Assembly: GCF_001757105.1 (NCBI RefSeq)
Contig: NZ_MDHN01000029.1
Location: forward strand, 62,001 to 126,000
Length of the DNA: 64,000 bases
Origin: Alteromonas confluentis
GTDB lineage: Bacteria > Pseudomonadota > Gammaproteobacteria > Enterobacterales > Alteromonadaceae
Reading direction: 5' to 3'
Below the pieces are notes generated by a model. The model searched no databases, was not told the origin of the DNA, and worked only from the letters and a program-made list of their open reading frames with translations. Positions 34,285 through 43,919 of this stretch are shown here, one piece after another. Every line of letters starts with the position of its first letter. Position 1 is the first letter of the stretch. The position numbers were made by a program, and so were the translations under genes.

Positions 34285-35865
34285 TCAGACAATATTACTT
34301 TTGCTCGCAAACCGGGTAATGACGGAATACACCTCGGTAACGGTATTACGAAGTTTTTGGCTAGCATCCAGCGAAGACTCTGAAGCCCGCTGGGTGTCTT
34401 TAGCACCATCAGCAATCTCAACAATTTGCTGATTAATATGCTCAGCCACCGAACTTTGTTCTTCCACCGCTGATGCCATTTCAAAGGTTTGATCGGCAAT
34501 AACACTCACAGCAGAGTTAATTTCAGACAGGGTTTTGCGGGTATCTTCTACGATATTCGCACCTTGCTCCGCAGACTCCATACCATCGTTAGACACCCTG
34601 ACTGCCCTTTCAGAGCGTTCGGCCAGTACATGTATAATGTTGTGAATTTTGTCGGTAGACTCCCGCGTCTTCGAAGCCAGAGAACGTACTTCGTCGGCTA
34701 CCACGGCAAAGCCTCGTCCCTGCTCCCCTGCCCGTGCAGCTTCAATGGCAGCATTGAGCGCCAGCAAATTCGTTTGTTCTGCGATGGTAGATATCAAGCT
34801 GGCCGCTTCACCAATGTCGTTGGTTGACTGCGCAAGTTCCTGTACCGTTTTTGAGATTGAGCCCACAGCCTGTTTCAGCGACATAATCGCGCTTAAGGCG
34901 TCGTCTGCTTTGCGATTTCCTTCTTCCACATTTTTTGATGCCGAGCGCGCACTTTCAGCGTTCATATCAACTCTTTCTGACACGCTTTGAATGGCTTGTG
35001 ACATCTGATTCACCGCAGAAGCAATATTCTGCGTAGCCTCGTTTTGCTGCACCACTGCTGTACTGGTAATTTCTGCCTGTTCATGAGTTGTGTTGGCTAT
35101 CACGTCCAAACCACCTGCTGCATCCTCAATGCGTGCCAATGCCGTGCGGCTTCGCGCGAGTTCACAGCCCAAAACGAGTTTAGCTCTGGCTTTGTTTCCG
35201 TAATCAGCAAAATAGGTTTGCGCAACCAATGGGTTTGAATAACTCTCCGGCGAGAGTGAAATGATACTTAGCCAATCCTGCTTATTTTGGTGTGCCATCC
35301 AAAGTGCGCAGAGCACGAATCCAATTAGCCCCACTAACGCGGGTAGCAGTCCGGCTAACAGTAATAGCCCGCAAACTGTCGCCGCCCCTACAATAAAAAA
35401 AGGCAGATTCGACTTGATACAGTGAACAGTGAGTTCACCCATCGACGTACTTGACTGGTCTGCGCGCAAGCGGGCATAACGAAATTCCGCTCGGTCTATC
35501 TCGTGCTGCAAGGCGGGTACCCGTACCGACTCGTAGCCAACAATTGCTCCGCTTTCAAATACCGGTGTTACGAACGCAGATACCCAATAGTGATCGCCAT
35601 TTTTGCGGCGGTTCTTCACTAATCCCATCCAGATCTTGCCGGCAGACAATGTCTCCCACATTTCCCTGAAAACATCAGGGGGCATATCGGGATGTCGAAC
35701 AAGATTGTGGTTTTTCCCAATGAGTTCATCACGCTCAAAGCCACTCACCTCAACGAATTCATCATTGCAGTGAGTAATAATCCCGCGCTTGTCGGTAGAC
35801 GAGATAAGGCGAAACTGTTTGGGAATCGAGTAAAGCTTTTGAGTAACCGGCTGATTATTTCGCAT
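34285..35865 (-). CDS. PAS-containing methyl-accepting chemotaxis protein (Aer type)
   Basis: Chemoreceptor of 526 residues. A cytoplasmic PAS domain comes first (about 20-115; [43 protein letters not shown]), then two closely spaced membrane helices (about 150-195), a HAMP-like stretch, and the signalling domain with the hairpin tip [20 protein letters not shown] and [13 protein letters not shown]. The layout is that of Aer, which senses redox or oxygen through flavin in the PAS domain; flavin binding here is inferred. It is followed, in opposite orientation, by yebG and preceded by a soluble kinase gene on the same strand, 193 nt away. Confidence 0.92.
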   Translation of the reverse strand: MRNNQPVTQKLYSIPKQFRLISSTDKRGIITHCNDEFVEVSGFERDELIGKNHNLVRHPDMPPDVFREMWETLSAGKIWMGLVKNRRKNGDHYWVSAFVTPVFESGAIVGYESVRVPALQHEIDRAEFRYARLRADQSSTSMGELTVHCIKSNLPFFIVGAATVCGLLLLAGLLPALVGLIGFVLCALWMAHQNKQDWLSIISLSPESYSNPLVAQTYFADYGNKARAKLVLGCELARSRTALARIEDAAGGLDVIANTTHEQAEITSTAVVQQNEATQNIASAVNQMSQAIQSVSERVDMNAESARSASKNVEEGNRKADDALSAIMSLKQAVGSISKTVQELAQSTNDIGEAASLISTIAEQTNLLALNAAIEAARAGEQGRGFAVVADEVRSLASKTRESTDKIHNIIHVLAERSERAVRVSNDGMESAEQGANIVEDTRKTLSEINSAVSVIADQTFEMASAVEEQSSVAEHINQQIVEIADGAKDTQRASESSLDASQKLRNTVTEVYSVITRFASKSNIV

Positions 35866-36058
35866 GTTTCTGAATCATATCCCTATTGTTTCAAGATAGA
35901 TTAAATATCGTTAAGTAAACCTTAGTGCAAATTACAACTAATAGGTAATTGACCCGATAAAAAAAACTATTCCTGATTATAAAGGGCATACAAGCGATTG
36001 AAAATCGCAGAATTTATAATTATCTATGACCACAATGATGTAAACCCCAGATAAACGC

Positions 36059-37084
36059 TCAGCTAAGTGGGAAGTTAAGGGTCACCGTGGTACCAACACC
36101 TTCAGTGCTGTCTATGTTGATCCAACCGGTGTGAGACTCCATCAAAGCTTGCGCTACAGACAGGCCGAGTCCGGTTCCACCACCGGGGGGCTTGGTTGTA
36201 AAGAAGGGAGTAAAAATGAGTGGTTTATGTTCAGGCTTTATACCTTCGCCGTTATCCTTAATATAGATTTTCAGTGCTCCCGGCATAATGGAGGTGGCCA
36301 CCGTAATTGCACCTTTCTTCCCACAAGCATCCACGGCATTTTCAATCAGCGATTCTACAACACGCTTAATTTGCTTGCGGTTAACTTCAATGCCTTCATG
36401 TGTGAGGGTGGGCATCATCTCAAGGCTAATCGACGATGGTAATTTGTGAATAATATCTTCAACGCAGTATTGCAATAAGTCGTCAATTTCTTCCCACCGT
36501 TTTTCAACGGTGACTGGTGAGGAAAATATTTGCAGTGACGATACTATCTCAGCAATACGACTCGCTCCCTCAAGAGAGGACTGTTGGATGTCGTCCAACA
36601 TTTCACGCACGTCCGGTAGCATGTATTTAAGCTCAAGATCACGAGGTAAGTCTTTCAATTCAGAGTCCGACTGCACTATCTCGCTTTTGAGTTCATCCCA
36701 AGCCTCAAACAGATCTTTAAGCATATGGCCCTGAATCTCACAGTTACTCTTAATAAAGCCGATGGGATTATTGATTTCGTGAGCAATACCCGCTGCAAGC
36801 TGACTAAGAAGAGTCATGCGGTCTACCATACCTGCCTCATGAAAATTAGCTTGTGAAGCAGTATCTAACTTCGCCGCTTTTTCTTCGGGCAAGTGAGTGA
36901 GTAAGTGCTGATAAATTGCGCGTGTTTCACTGAGGGCTTTACGCAAATTCTGATTGGCCAGGTAAGCATCCCGAGAGTAGTTGTTCAGCATGTCTTCAGC
37001 TGCCACTCTGGCAAGTTGTTCTCGGCTCAGCTTGCGCTGCAATACGGCTATTTGCTGTTGAAGCTTACTGATTTCTGAACTCAC
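36059..37084 (-). CDS. Soluble sensor histidine kinase
   Basis: A 341-residue cytoplasmic histidine kinase without a membrane segment. An N-terminal coiled coil (about 1-70; QQQIAVLQRKLSREQLA) leads to HisKA with QLAAGIAHEINNPIGFI (His near 100) and HATPase with ESLIENAVDACG, DNGEGIKP and GGGTGLGLSVA. The HEINNPIG variant is of the NtrB/ZraS-like subgroup. The start is GTG at 37084, supported by GGAGGGTGAT just upstream. No cognate response regulator is adjacent; the MCP gene next to it on the same strand hints at a signalling role near chemotaxis. Confidence 0.9.
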   Translation of the reverse strand: MSSEISKLQQQIAVLQRKLSREQLARVAAEDMLNNYSRDAYLANQNLRKALSETRAIYQHLLTHLPEEKAAKLDTASQANFHEAGMVDRMTLLSQLAAGIAHEINNPIGFIKSNCEIQGHMLKDLFEAWDELKSEIVQSDSELKDLPRDLELKYMLPDVREMLDDIQQSSLEGASRIAEIVSSLQIFSSPVTVEKRWEEIDDLLQYCVEDIIHKLPSSISLEMMPTLTHEGIEVNRKQIKRVVESLIENAVDACGKKGAITVATSIMPGALKIYIKDNGEGIKPEHKPLIFTPFFTTKPPGGGTGLGLSVAQALMESHTGWINIDSTEGVGTTVTLNFPLS

Positions 37085-37282
37085 ATCACCCTCCGGCAGC
37101 CGCGCGACTTCGTGCGGCCGTTACAATTGGATAAGACAACGGACGTCCTGAACACAGCCAGGCGCGGCACAAGATTGTCAGACCATCTACTACTTCTAGC
37201 ACAAATTACAACATACGCCCCACTTTTCCAATCGAGCCAGTCTAATTTCATCGTCTACAAACATGTGTGCTGGCCGCGAATT

Positions 37283-37632
37283 GATCACGCTTGTATTTCG
37301 ATCCGGATCAGAGTAATTGATCGCCAACAACCTGTGGATAACTTTGTGTATTGTTTGTATACATAGCGTTGATGAGATTGAATCAACCGCTCTGCAAGCC
37401 GCATAGAGAAGCCATTCAACAGCCGTCAAGACCCTATATGACAAGGTGTCGATCAATTCAGCAGATATAAATAGTAGAAGAAGTAACTATAGCCTTTGGC
37501 AAATACAACAAAAGTTGTGCCTGTGGAAATTGTCAAACTGTTTGTGGATCGCTGTTTCGGAAAAGTCTGGAAAATGCAAGCTAAAATGCCGATCAGATCG
37601 GATCTTTTTCGTGTTTACAATACAACCCGATC
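37283..37632. other. GATC-rich, DnaA-box-containing non-coding region
   Basis: The 562-nt gap between the kinase gene and the ppa terminator has no convincing gene. It holds ten GATC sites within 350 nt (37283, 37300, 37306, 37319, 37451, 37547, 37591, 37596, 37601, 37629), where about 1.4 would be expected. It also has a perfect DnaA box TGTGGATAA (37333-37341), weaker copies (TGTGGATCG near 37544, TGTGGAAAT near 37522) and GATCTTTTTC (37601-37610) resembling an origin 13-mer. It resembles oriC in composition but not in gene context. It must also hold the kinase promoter. Confidence 0.4.
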
Positions 37633-37646
37633 AGGATAACCAGAGA

Positions 37647-37671
37647 TAAAAAAGCCCGGCTTACCGGGCTT
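37647..37671 (-). terminator. Terminator of ppa
   Basis: AAGCCCGG (37652-37659) pairs with CCGGGCTT (37664-37671) around CTTA; on the minus strand a run of six T follows. It sits 34 nt after the ppa stop. Confidence 0.92.
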
Positions 37672-37704
37672 CCAAATACTTAAGCATAAACATGCGTTGA
37701 GGGC

Positions 37705-38238
37705 TTATTCGCCTTCTTGATAACGCTTAGCGCTAGATACGATTTCAGCTTTTGCTGCTTCAGCATCTGCCCAACCGTCGATCTTAACCCACTTGCCTGG
37801 TTCCAGATCTTTATAGTGAGAGAAGAAGTGCTCAATTTGCTGCTTAGTCAGTTCTGGCACATCGTTGATGTCTTTAACGTCACGATAAATGGTAGACAGC
37901 TTGTCTACTGGCACTGCCAGTACTTTTGCATCGGTACCAGACTCGTCGGTCATGTTCAGAACGCCAACAGGACGACACTTGATGACAGAACCGCTAATGA
38001 TTGGGAACGGGGTCATAACCAGTACGTCAACCGGGTCACCGTCTAAAGACAGTGTGTTGTTCACGTAGCCGTAGTTTACCGGATAGTGCATGCAAGTAGC
38101 CATGAAACGGTCAACAAACATTGCACCGGTGTCTTTGTCTACTTCGTATTTTACCGGGTCAGCGTGAGCTGGGATTTCGATGATGACATTCACCACTTCT
38201 GGCATATCTTTACCAGCTGGAACGTTATTAAGGCTCAT
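37705..38238 (-). CDS. ppa: Inorganic pyrophosphatase, family I
   Basis: Soluble family I pyrophosphatase (177 residues), which splits PPi released by biosynthesis. Family residues are visible: [16 protein letters not shown] with the active-site Lys, [13 protein letters not shown], and the metal site [15 protein letters not shown], then [10 protein letters not shown]. An AAGGA ribosome site lies 8 nt before the ATG. It is monocistronic with its own terminator; fbp lies upstream on the same strand but is separated by another terminator. Confidence 0.97.
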   Translation of the reverse strand: MSLNNVPAGKDMPEVVNVIIEIPAHADPVKYEVDKDTGAMFVDRFMATCMHYPVNYGYVNNTLSLDGDPVDVLVMTPFPIISGSVIKCRPVGVLNMTDESGTDAKVLAVPVDKLSTIYRDVKDINDVPELTKQQIEHFFSHYKDLEPGKWVKIDGWADAEAAKAEIVSSAKRYQEGE

Positions 38239-38278
38239 GAAATAGTCCTTTGGTTTGCTAAATTAAAATAGGATTTTT

Positions 38279-38312
38279 CCGGGAAAGGAAACTTATTTAT
38301 TCCCTTTCCCGG
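38279..38312. repeat. 10-bp perfect inverted repeat upstream of ppa
   Basis: CCGGGAAAGG (38279-38288) and CCTTTCCCGG (38303-38312) form a stem around a 14-nt loop, 41 nt upstream of the ppa start codon. No T run follows on either strand, so it looks more like an operator or a leader hairpin than a terminator. Confidence 0.4.
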
Positions 38313-38351
38313 CGAAATCGCCGCCTAAGTATACGGTGACTCCGGACAAAT

Positions 38352-38382
38352 AAAAACTGCTTACGACCCATGTCTTAAGCAG
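38352..38382 (-). terminator. Terminator of fbp
   Basis: CTGCTTA (38357-38363) pairs with TAAGCAG (38376-38382); on the minus strand TTTTT follows at once. It lies between the fbp stop and ppa. Confidence 0.75.
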
Positions 38383-38420
38383 CTTTCGTTATTTCTCGTT
38401 ATTTCTTAGCTGAATAGAGC

Positions 38421-39398
38421 CTATTCAGCTTTGTTCTGATAACTCAGACAGGTTTCCACTTCTTCTTTGGAACCCAAAATCACCGGTACTCGTTGGTGAA
38501 TTTCTGTTGGCATGACTTCCATAATACGACCTGTTCCGGTATCGGCCATACCGCCCGCCTGCTCCATCAGAAACGCCATCGGGTTGGCTTCATACAACAA
38601 ACGAAGCTTACCGGCTTTCGACGGATTACGGTTGTCGTACGGATACATAAAAATACCACCGCGACACAGTAAGCGGTGAATATCACCCACCATGGCTGCT
38701 ACCCAGCGCATGTTGAAATTCTTTTCGCGTGGACCATCAGTACCGGCCAGCAAATCTGCGATGTACGCTTTCATTGGCGCTTCCCAATGACGCTGATTCG
38801 ATGCGTTGATGGAAAACTCTGACGTTTGCTCTGGCACCTGCACATTGGGGTGCGTCAGCAGGAAACCACCATGGGTTTTATCCAGCGTATAAATGTGGGT
38901 ACCGCGACCTGTGGTTAACGCCATCATAGTAGACGGGCCATACAGCACATAACCGGCAGCGACCATTTGCGTGCCTGGCTGCAGGAACGCAGAAGGGTCA
39001 TCCGCTTCCATCCACTGTGGCGCATGAGCGATTGAAAATATGGTACCAATCAGACTGTTAATCTCAGTATTCGATGAGCCGTCTAACGGATCAAAGCTCA
39101 CCAGGTAATTCCCTTCAGGGTTACATGGCACAACCGTATCTTCTTCTTCAGACGAAATCGCTTTAACGTAACCCGAGTCGCGCAATGTATCTTTCAGAAT
39201 TTGGTTGGAAATCACATCCAGCTTCTTCTGCGTTTCGCCCTGTACGTTTTCACTCAACGTGGAACCCAGTACACCTGCCAGTGCGCCCTGACTTACACGG
39301 AACGAAATTTCCTTACAGCCCGCAAGCAAAGTACGGATAAGCAGGATCAGTTCGAGGGGAGCGCCGTCTTGTTGAAGTTGAGAATTTAAACGTTTCAT
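38421..39398 (-). CDS. fbp: Fructose-1,6-bisphosphatase, class I
   Basis: Gluconeogenic enzyme that converts fructose 1,6-bisphosphate to fructose 6-phosphate (325 residues). Class I hallmarks: [26 protein letters not shown], the metal-binding [12 protein letters not shown], and [19 protein letters not shown] chose the ATG at 39398 ([10 protein letters not shown]); a TTG three codons upstream lies too close to the AAAGG site. Single gene, with its own terminator. Confidence 0.96.
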   Translation of the reverse strand: MKRLNSQLQQDGAPLELILLIRTLLAGCKEISFRVSQGALAGVLGSTLSENVQGETQKKLDVISNQILKDTLRDSGYVKAISSEEEDTVVPCNPEGNYLVSFDPLDGSSNTEINSLIGTIFSIAHAPQWMEADDPSAFLQPGTQMVAAGYVLYGPSTMMALTTGRGTHIYTLDKTHGGFLLTHPNVQVPEQTSEFSINASNQRHWEAPMKAYIADLLAGTDGPREKNFNMRWVAAMVGDIHRLLCRGGIFMYPYDNRNPSKAGKLRLLYEANPMAFLMEQAGGMADTGTGRIMEVMPTEIHQRVPVILGSKEEVETCLSYQNKAE

Positions 39399-39698
39399 TG
39401 TGTGCAATAGCCTTTTTGATTTATGTAGGGTAACGACTGAACGCAGCCGGGCATTCCCGCCCGTCTTTGGCGAACAAATCAGAACTGCAGTGGTTAGTTA
39501 TTATTATTGGAAATTAAACATGATTTCGATCATGTTTTTATTTGTACAGCAGCAGTTAAAAATGATTGTAACCGCGAATGCCGCTCAGGGAAACGGCTTA
39601 TTCACAGATTGGCTTTTACTCCTGGTCTCAACGCTCATGTTGGCGCGCACGGTAGGAGTTCTGCTAAAGTAGCGCTCTTAATTGGATACAGGATTTTT

Positions 39699-41048
39699 AT
39701 GCACGTTCATATTCTCGGGATCTGCGGCAGCTTCATGGGTGGTATTGCCGCTATCGCCAAATCACTGGGCCACAAAGTTACCGGCTCAGATCGCAACGTT
39801 TACCCCCCAATGAGTACGCAACTGGAAGCACTGGGCATAACGCTTACCGAAGGCTACGATACTGCGCAGTTTGAGCCAGCACCGGATATGGTGATTATTG
39901 GTAACGCCATGTCGCGGGGAAATCCTGCCGTTGAATATGTACTGAATCGCAATCTGCCTTACACCAGCGGCCCACAGTGGTTGCTCGATAACCTGCTCAC
40001 CAGCCGCTGGGTTATCGGTGTTGCGGGCACCCACGGGAAAACCACCACTTCAAGCATGGTGGCATGGATTCTCGAATATGCCGGTCTCAAGCCTGGTTTT
40101 CTGATTGGCGGTATTCCGGAAAACTTCGGTGTATCGGCACGCATTGGCGAAAGCCCATTCTTTGTGATTGAAGCAGACGAGTACGACAGTGCCTTTTTCG
40201 ACAAGCGTTCCAAATTTGTGCACTACCGCCCGCGCACGCTAATACTGAACAACTTAGAATTTGACCACGCTGACATTTTTCCCGATTTAGCGGCCATTCA
40301 AACTCAGTTTCACCACTTGGTGCGCATGGTACCGCAAAACGGCCTTATCCTGTCTCCGCAGCATGACGAAGCACTGAACGACACATTGCAGAAAGGCTGC
40401 TGGTCAGAGCAACAGTTTGTTGGTTCTGACTGGAAAGCCGAGCTGCACGCAGCCGACGGCAGCCGATTCGATGTGATGTATCAGGGCGAACTGGCTGGCA
40501 CGGTAAATTGGTCGCTGTTAGGTCAGCACAATGTTGATAATGCGTTGATGGCTATCGCTGCGGCCCACCACGCAGGTGTAACGTTAAGCGATGCAATCGC
40601 AGCACTGGGCACGTTTAAAAACGTGAAGCGCCGCATGGAATGCAAAGGCTCGGTAAACAACATTACCGTTTATGACGATTTCGCTCACCACCCCACTGCC
40701 ATTACCACCACGCTGGCCGGCCTGCGCAATAAAGTAGGTAACGCACGCATTATCGCTGTACTTGAGCCGCGATCGAACACCATGAAAATGGGCGTACATC
40801 AACATACTTTAGGGAATAGCTGGCAACAGGCAGATGAAGTCATTGTATTCGAGCCTGCAGGGATGAACTGGTCGCTTAACGAGATAGCCGAACACAGTGA
40901 AACGCCTGCTTACTGCTATCATGATGTAGAAAGTATTGTGCAAAAGGTGGCTGCTATCAGTCAGCCGGGCGATCACGTTTTGGTAATGAGTAATGGCGGC
41001 TTTGAAGGTATTCATCAGCGATTACTAGACGCCCTTGGTAGCAAATAG
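39699..41048 (+). CDS. mpl: Mpl, murein tripeptide ligase
   Basis: Links recycled L-Ala-gamma-D-Glu-meso-DAP tripeptide to UDP-MurNAc, salvaging cell-wall turnover products (449 residues). It has the Mur-ligase N-terminal domain ([20 protein letters not shown]), ATP loop [17 protein letters not shown], central [17 protein letters not shown] and [12 protein letters not shown], and C-terminal [12 protein letters not shown] chose the ATG at 39699 because the family starts MHVHILG and CAGGA is 6 nt upstream. ubiX follows after 47 nt. Confidence 0.96.
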   Translation: MHVHILGICGSFMGGIAAIAKSLGHKVTGSDRNVYPPMSTQLEALGITLTEGYDTAQFEPAPDMVIIGNAMSRGNPAVEYVLNRNLPYTSGPQWLLDNLLTSRWVIGVAGTHGKTTTSSMVAWILEYAGLKPGFLIGGIPENFGVSARIGESPFFVIEADEYDSAFFDKRSKFVHYRPRTLILNNLEFDHADIFPDLAAIQTQFHHLVRMVPQNGLILSPQHDEALNDTLQKGCWSEQQFVGSDWKAELHAADGSRFDVMYQGELAGTVNWSLLGQHNVDNALMAIAAAHHAGVTLSDAIAALGTFKNVKRRMECKGSVNNITVYDDFAHHPTAITTTLAGLRNKVGNARIIAVLEPRSNTMKMGVHQHTLGNSWQQADEVIVFEPAGMNWSLNEIAEHSETPAYCYHDVESIVQKVAAISQPGDHVLVMSNGGFEGIHQRLLDALGSK

Positions 41049-41095
41049 ATTCACTGGCAAAGCACCAAGACACAGAGTTAATCAGAGGTTTTTAC

Positions 41096-41719
41096 ATGAC
41101 GACGAATACCGTCACGCTAGCGATTACTGGCGCATCGGGCGCGCCCTACGCATTGCGGTTACTGCAGATCCTGGTCAAGGCAGACTACGACATATTCGTG
41201 CTGATATCATCAGCAGCGAAGGTGGTTTTCGCCACCGAAGAAGAGGTTAAAATTCCCTCTCGTCCTGAAGATGCTGCCGCGTTTTTTAGCGAGCGATTTG
41301 GTGCTCGCGAAGGCCAGATCACCGTTTGCGGTAAAGAAGAATGGTTCTCCCCAGTAGCATCCGGCTCCGCGGCACCAAAGAAGATGGTAGTTTGCCCCTG
41401 CTCTACCGGCACTTTGTCGGCCATTTCCGTGGGCGCAAGCGACAACCTTATCGAGCGCGCTGCAGATGTAGTGCTAAAGGAACGCGGACAGTTAATTCTG
41501 GTTACCCGGGAAATGCCCCTTTCAACGATTCATCTGGAAAACATGCTAAAACTGTCACAAATGGGTGCCACAATTATGCCTGCGTCTCCAGGCTTCTATC
41601 ATAACCCACAGAAAATCAGCGACTTGGTTGATTTCGTCGTGGCCAGAGTACTCGACCACCTGGGCATCGACCAAACACTCATGATGCGCTGGGGCTACCA
41701 CCACACTAACGACAAATAA
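41096..41719 (+). CDS. ubiX: UbiX, flavin prenyltransferase
   Basis: Makes the prenylated FMN cofactor for the UbiD decarboxylase in ubiquinone synthesis (207 residues). Family motifs: [44 protein letters not shown] (read in part), [37 protein letters not shown] precedes the ATG. mpl lies 47 nt upstream on the same strand, as in several gammaproteobacteria, and a nuclease gene follows after 20 nt. Confidence 0.95.
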   Translation: MTTNTVTLAITGASGAPYALRLLQILVKADYDIFVLISSAAKVVFATEEEVKIPSRPEDAAAFFSERFGAREGQITVCGKEEWFSPVASGSAAPKKMVVCPCSTGTLSAISVGASDNLIERAADVVLKERGQLILVTREMPLSTIHLENMLKLSQMGATIMPASPGFYHNPQKISDLVDFVVARVLDHLGIDQTLMMRWGYHHTNDK

Positions 41720-41739
41720 CAATTTTAAGAGGAACCGAT

Positions 41740-42543
41740 ATGCAGGTGTTTGCAAAACGGACTGTTGCACTTTCTTTTTGCCTGGCATCCACGCTGGCAA
41801 CCAGTTTGCCGGCATTTGGCTGGGGACAAACCGGTCACCGGGTTACCGGCGCTATTGCTGAAAACCATCTTTCACCCGCAGCGAAAGCGGCTGTAGTAAA
41901 ACTGCTACCCCATGAATCACTGGCAGAAGCCTCCACGTATCCTGATGAAATGCGTTCTAATCCGAGTGAATTCTGGCGCAAAATTTCGCCGCCCTGGCAC
42001 TACGTTACCGTACCCGAAGGCCATGAGTATCATGAGGTGGGTGCACCAGAACAAGGCGATGCTTATAGCGCGCTACAGCACTACACAAAAGTGATTAAAG
42101 ACCCGCAAGCCAGCCGAGAAGATCGTCGGGTTGCGTTGCGCTTTATCGTACATATTATCGGCGATTTACATCAGCCTCTACACGCAGGTAACGGCACAGA
42201 TCGCGGTGGAAACTCAGTAAAAGTGCGTTTCTTCTGGGAAGACAGCAATCTTCATTCAGTTTGGGATTCGGGCATGATTGATTCAAAAAATCTGTCGTAC
42301 ACAGAGTGGACCGACTGGCTGGATAGAAAAATTACCGCTAAACAGGCCGAAGAGTGGCAAGAACTTGACCCCAATGTCTGGATCAAAGAAAGCACTGAAA
42401 TTCGCGATACTCTGTACCCGGAAGATGCGAACAACATGTCTTACGACTATGTTTACGACTTTCTACCGGTAGCCAAAACCCGCTTACAACAAGCTGGTGT
42501 GCGTATTGCAGCGTACCTGAATAACGTATTTGCTAAGAAATAG
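41740..42543 (+). CDS. Secreted S1/P1-family nuclease
   Basis: A 267-residue exported phospholipase C/P1-nuclease-fold enzyme that cuts single-stranded nucleic acids. The signal peptide ends at LPAFG; the mature protein starts WGQTGHRVTG, giving the Trp and His zinc ligands. Further ligands are in TYPDEM, PWHYVTV, FIVHIIGDLHQPLHAG and the DRGGNSVKV region, and all three zinc sites look complete. AGAGGA precedes the ATG. It may scavenge phosphate or nucleosides from environmental DNA. A terminator follows. Confidence 0.9.
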   Translation: MQVFAKRTVALSFCLASTLATSLPAFGWGQTGHRVTGAIAENHLSPAAKAAVVKLLPHESLAEASTYPDEMRSNPSEFWRKISPPWHYVTVPEGHEYHEVGAPEQGDAYSALQHYTKVIKDPQASREDRRVALRFIVHIIGDLHQPLHAGNGTDRGGNSVKVRFFWEDSNLHSVWDSGMIDSKNLSYTEWTDWLDRKITAKQAEEWQELDPNVWIKESTEIRDTLYPEDANNMSYDYVYDFLPVAKTRLQQAGVRIAAYLNNVFAKK

Positions 42544-42547
42544 CGTT

Positions 42548-42584
42548 AAAAAAACCTTCCGGGCACGTGCGCGGAAGGTTTTTC
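42548..42584. terminator. Bidirectional intrinsic terminator
   Basis: AAAACCTTCCG and CGGAAGGTTTT form an 11-bp stem around a GC-rich loop, flanked by A and T runs. It lies between the convergent nuclease and rraA genes and can end both. Confidence 0.92.
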
Positions 42585-42608
42585 AATACTGAGGCGTTAA
42601 CGCTCAGA

Positions 42609-43094
42609 CTAATCCAAATCAAGCGGCTCCGGAGACAGAATAACGCCAGTGCTGTCTGCATACAGATGATCTTCAGGTAAGAATGTCACACCACCGAAAT
42701 TAACCGGGATATCCACTTCTCCAACGCTTTCTGACTCGGCATTAACAGGAATAGAAGCTGCGGCAAGAATACCGATGTCCATATCTGCCAGTGTATCTAC
42801 CTCACGAACACTCCCGTATACCACAATGCCTTCCCAGTCATTATCGATGGCAAGCTGGGCAGAAGCGGCATCGACCAGCGCACGACGGGTAGAACCGCCA
42901 CCGTCAATCAACAATACCTTTCCTGCACCCGGCTGAGCCAATACACGATCGATAAGACCGCGATCTTCGAAGCACTTAATCGTTGTGACTTCGCCGCCAA
43001 ACGAATAACGCCCGCCATAACTGACGAACATAGGGTCGACCACGTCTACGCTGTCTGCAAATAAATCGCATAATTCAGAGGTGTTATAGTCCAT
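42609..43094 (-). CDS. rraA: RraA, RNase E activity regulator
   Basis: Trimeric protein (161 residues) that binds RNase E and dampens mRNA decay. Conserved features: [17 protein letters not shown] at the start, [47 protein letters not shown], and [17 protein letters not shown]. An AAGG site lies 8 nt before the ATG. It stands alone; the nearest same-strand gene is far away. Confidence 0.95.
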   Translation of the reverse strand: MDYNTSELCDLFADSVDVVDPMFVSYGGRYSFGGEVTTIKCFEDRGLIDRVLAQPGAGKVLLIDGGGSTRRALVDAASAQLAIDNDWEGIVVYGSVREVDTLADMDIGILAAASIPVNAESESVGEVDIPVNFGGVTFLPEDHLYADSTGVILSPEPLDLD

Positions 43095-43308
43095 CGCTGT
43101 GCCTTATTGCTGATGAGAGAAAGGGAGGTGCTGGTTGTGAAACCGATTGTAAACTCGTTATACGCAGCAGGCCGGAAAACCGCCCTATTTATGTAAGCTT
43201 AAAAGCATACAGCGTATTAACAGAAACTATTGTTAGCATAGCATTATTTACTGTAATAAAAACACCTACCCCGCTTTTATCAGGCACAAATATTTCCCGC
43301 TCACCCCC

Positions 43309-43348
43309 CTGTCACAAAGGTTTCTTTTTTCTGTCACCTGCGGTTCAC
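43309..43348 (+). promoter_or_regulatory. Pho-box-like direct repeats before the PAP2 gene
   Basis: Four 7-mers start exactly 11 nt apart: CTGTCAC (43309), GTTTCTT (43320), CTGTCAC (43331) and GGTTCAC (43342). The first and third match the PhoB half-site CTGTCAT/C, and the 11-nt spacing is that of tandem PhoB binding. They end 48 nt before the PAP2 ATG. The rest of the 302-nt gap from rraA shows no gene. Binding by PhoB is inference. Confidence 0.45.
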
Positions 43349-43396
43349 AGATCGCGATTAGCTTAGTTCTTAACCAATATTATGTAGGCCAAGGCT

Positions 43397-43918
43397 ATGC
43401 TAAACCGGAAATCCTTGACCAAAGCCGATACTGATTTGTTCTACTGGCTTTATCGACGAACACAAAAACGAAACTGCACCGCAATTGTCTGGTTGTCAAA
43501 AACCGGCGACGGCTACCTGTATTTTGCCATTGGATTATTGCTCTGGGCGTTCGAGCCTGAATTCGGTGAACTGTTTTTGTATACGGCGCTTATGGCTTAC
43601 GCATTGGAACTGCCCGTTTATGTGGTGCTTAAACGTATGTTCAAGCGCCCGCGTCCTTGCGACTTTCTGCATAATCTGAACGCGCACGTCACGCCATCAG
43701 ATAAATTCAGCCTTCCCTCTGGGCACACTGCAGCAGCTTGGCTGATGGCCAGTATTGTCGCGCACTTTTATCCGCCATTCGCTGTCGTTGCTTATAGCTG
43801 GGCAGCATTAATTGGCTTATCCCGCATTCTTCTGGGCGTGCATTATCCAACGGATGTCATTGCCGGCGCGTTGCTGGGCCTTACCATTGCATCTGCGAGT
43901 CTGACTATTCTGGGGTAG
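43397..43918 (+). CDS. PAP2-family membrane phosphatase
   Basis: A 173-residue inner-membrane lipid phosphatase with five or so hydrophobic segments. The three PAP2 motifs are intact: KRMFKRPRP (about residues 85-93), SLPSGHTA (about 112-119) and SRILLGVHYPTDV (about 138-150), which hold the Arg, His and His-Asp catalytic set. Likely substrates are phosphatidic acid or undecaprenyl pyrophosphate. A glycosyltransferase gene begins one base after the stop, so the two probably work on the same lipid or surface pathway. A Pho-box-like repeat lies upstream. Confidence 0.87.
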   Translation: MLNRKSLTKADTDLFYWLYRRTQKRNCTAIVWLSKTGDGYLYFAIGLLLWAFEPEFGELFLYTALMAYALELPVYVVLKRMFKRPRPCDFLHNLNAHVTPSDKFSLPSGHTAAAWLMASIVAHFYPPFAVVAYSWAALIGLSRILLGVHYPTDVIAGALLGLTIASASLTILG

Positions 43919-43919
43919 T

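Noticed and set aside
37112..37649. Several 60-90-codon open frames between the kinase and ppa genes
   Set aside because: They overlap one another on both strands, lack ribosome sites and have no family features; the stretch is better read as non-coding.
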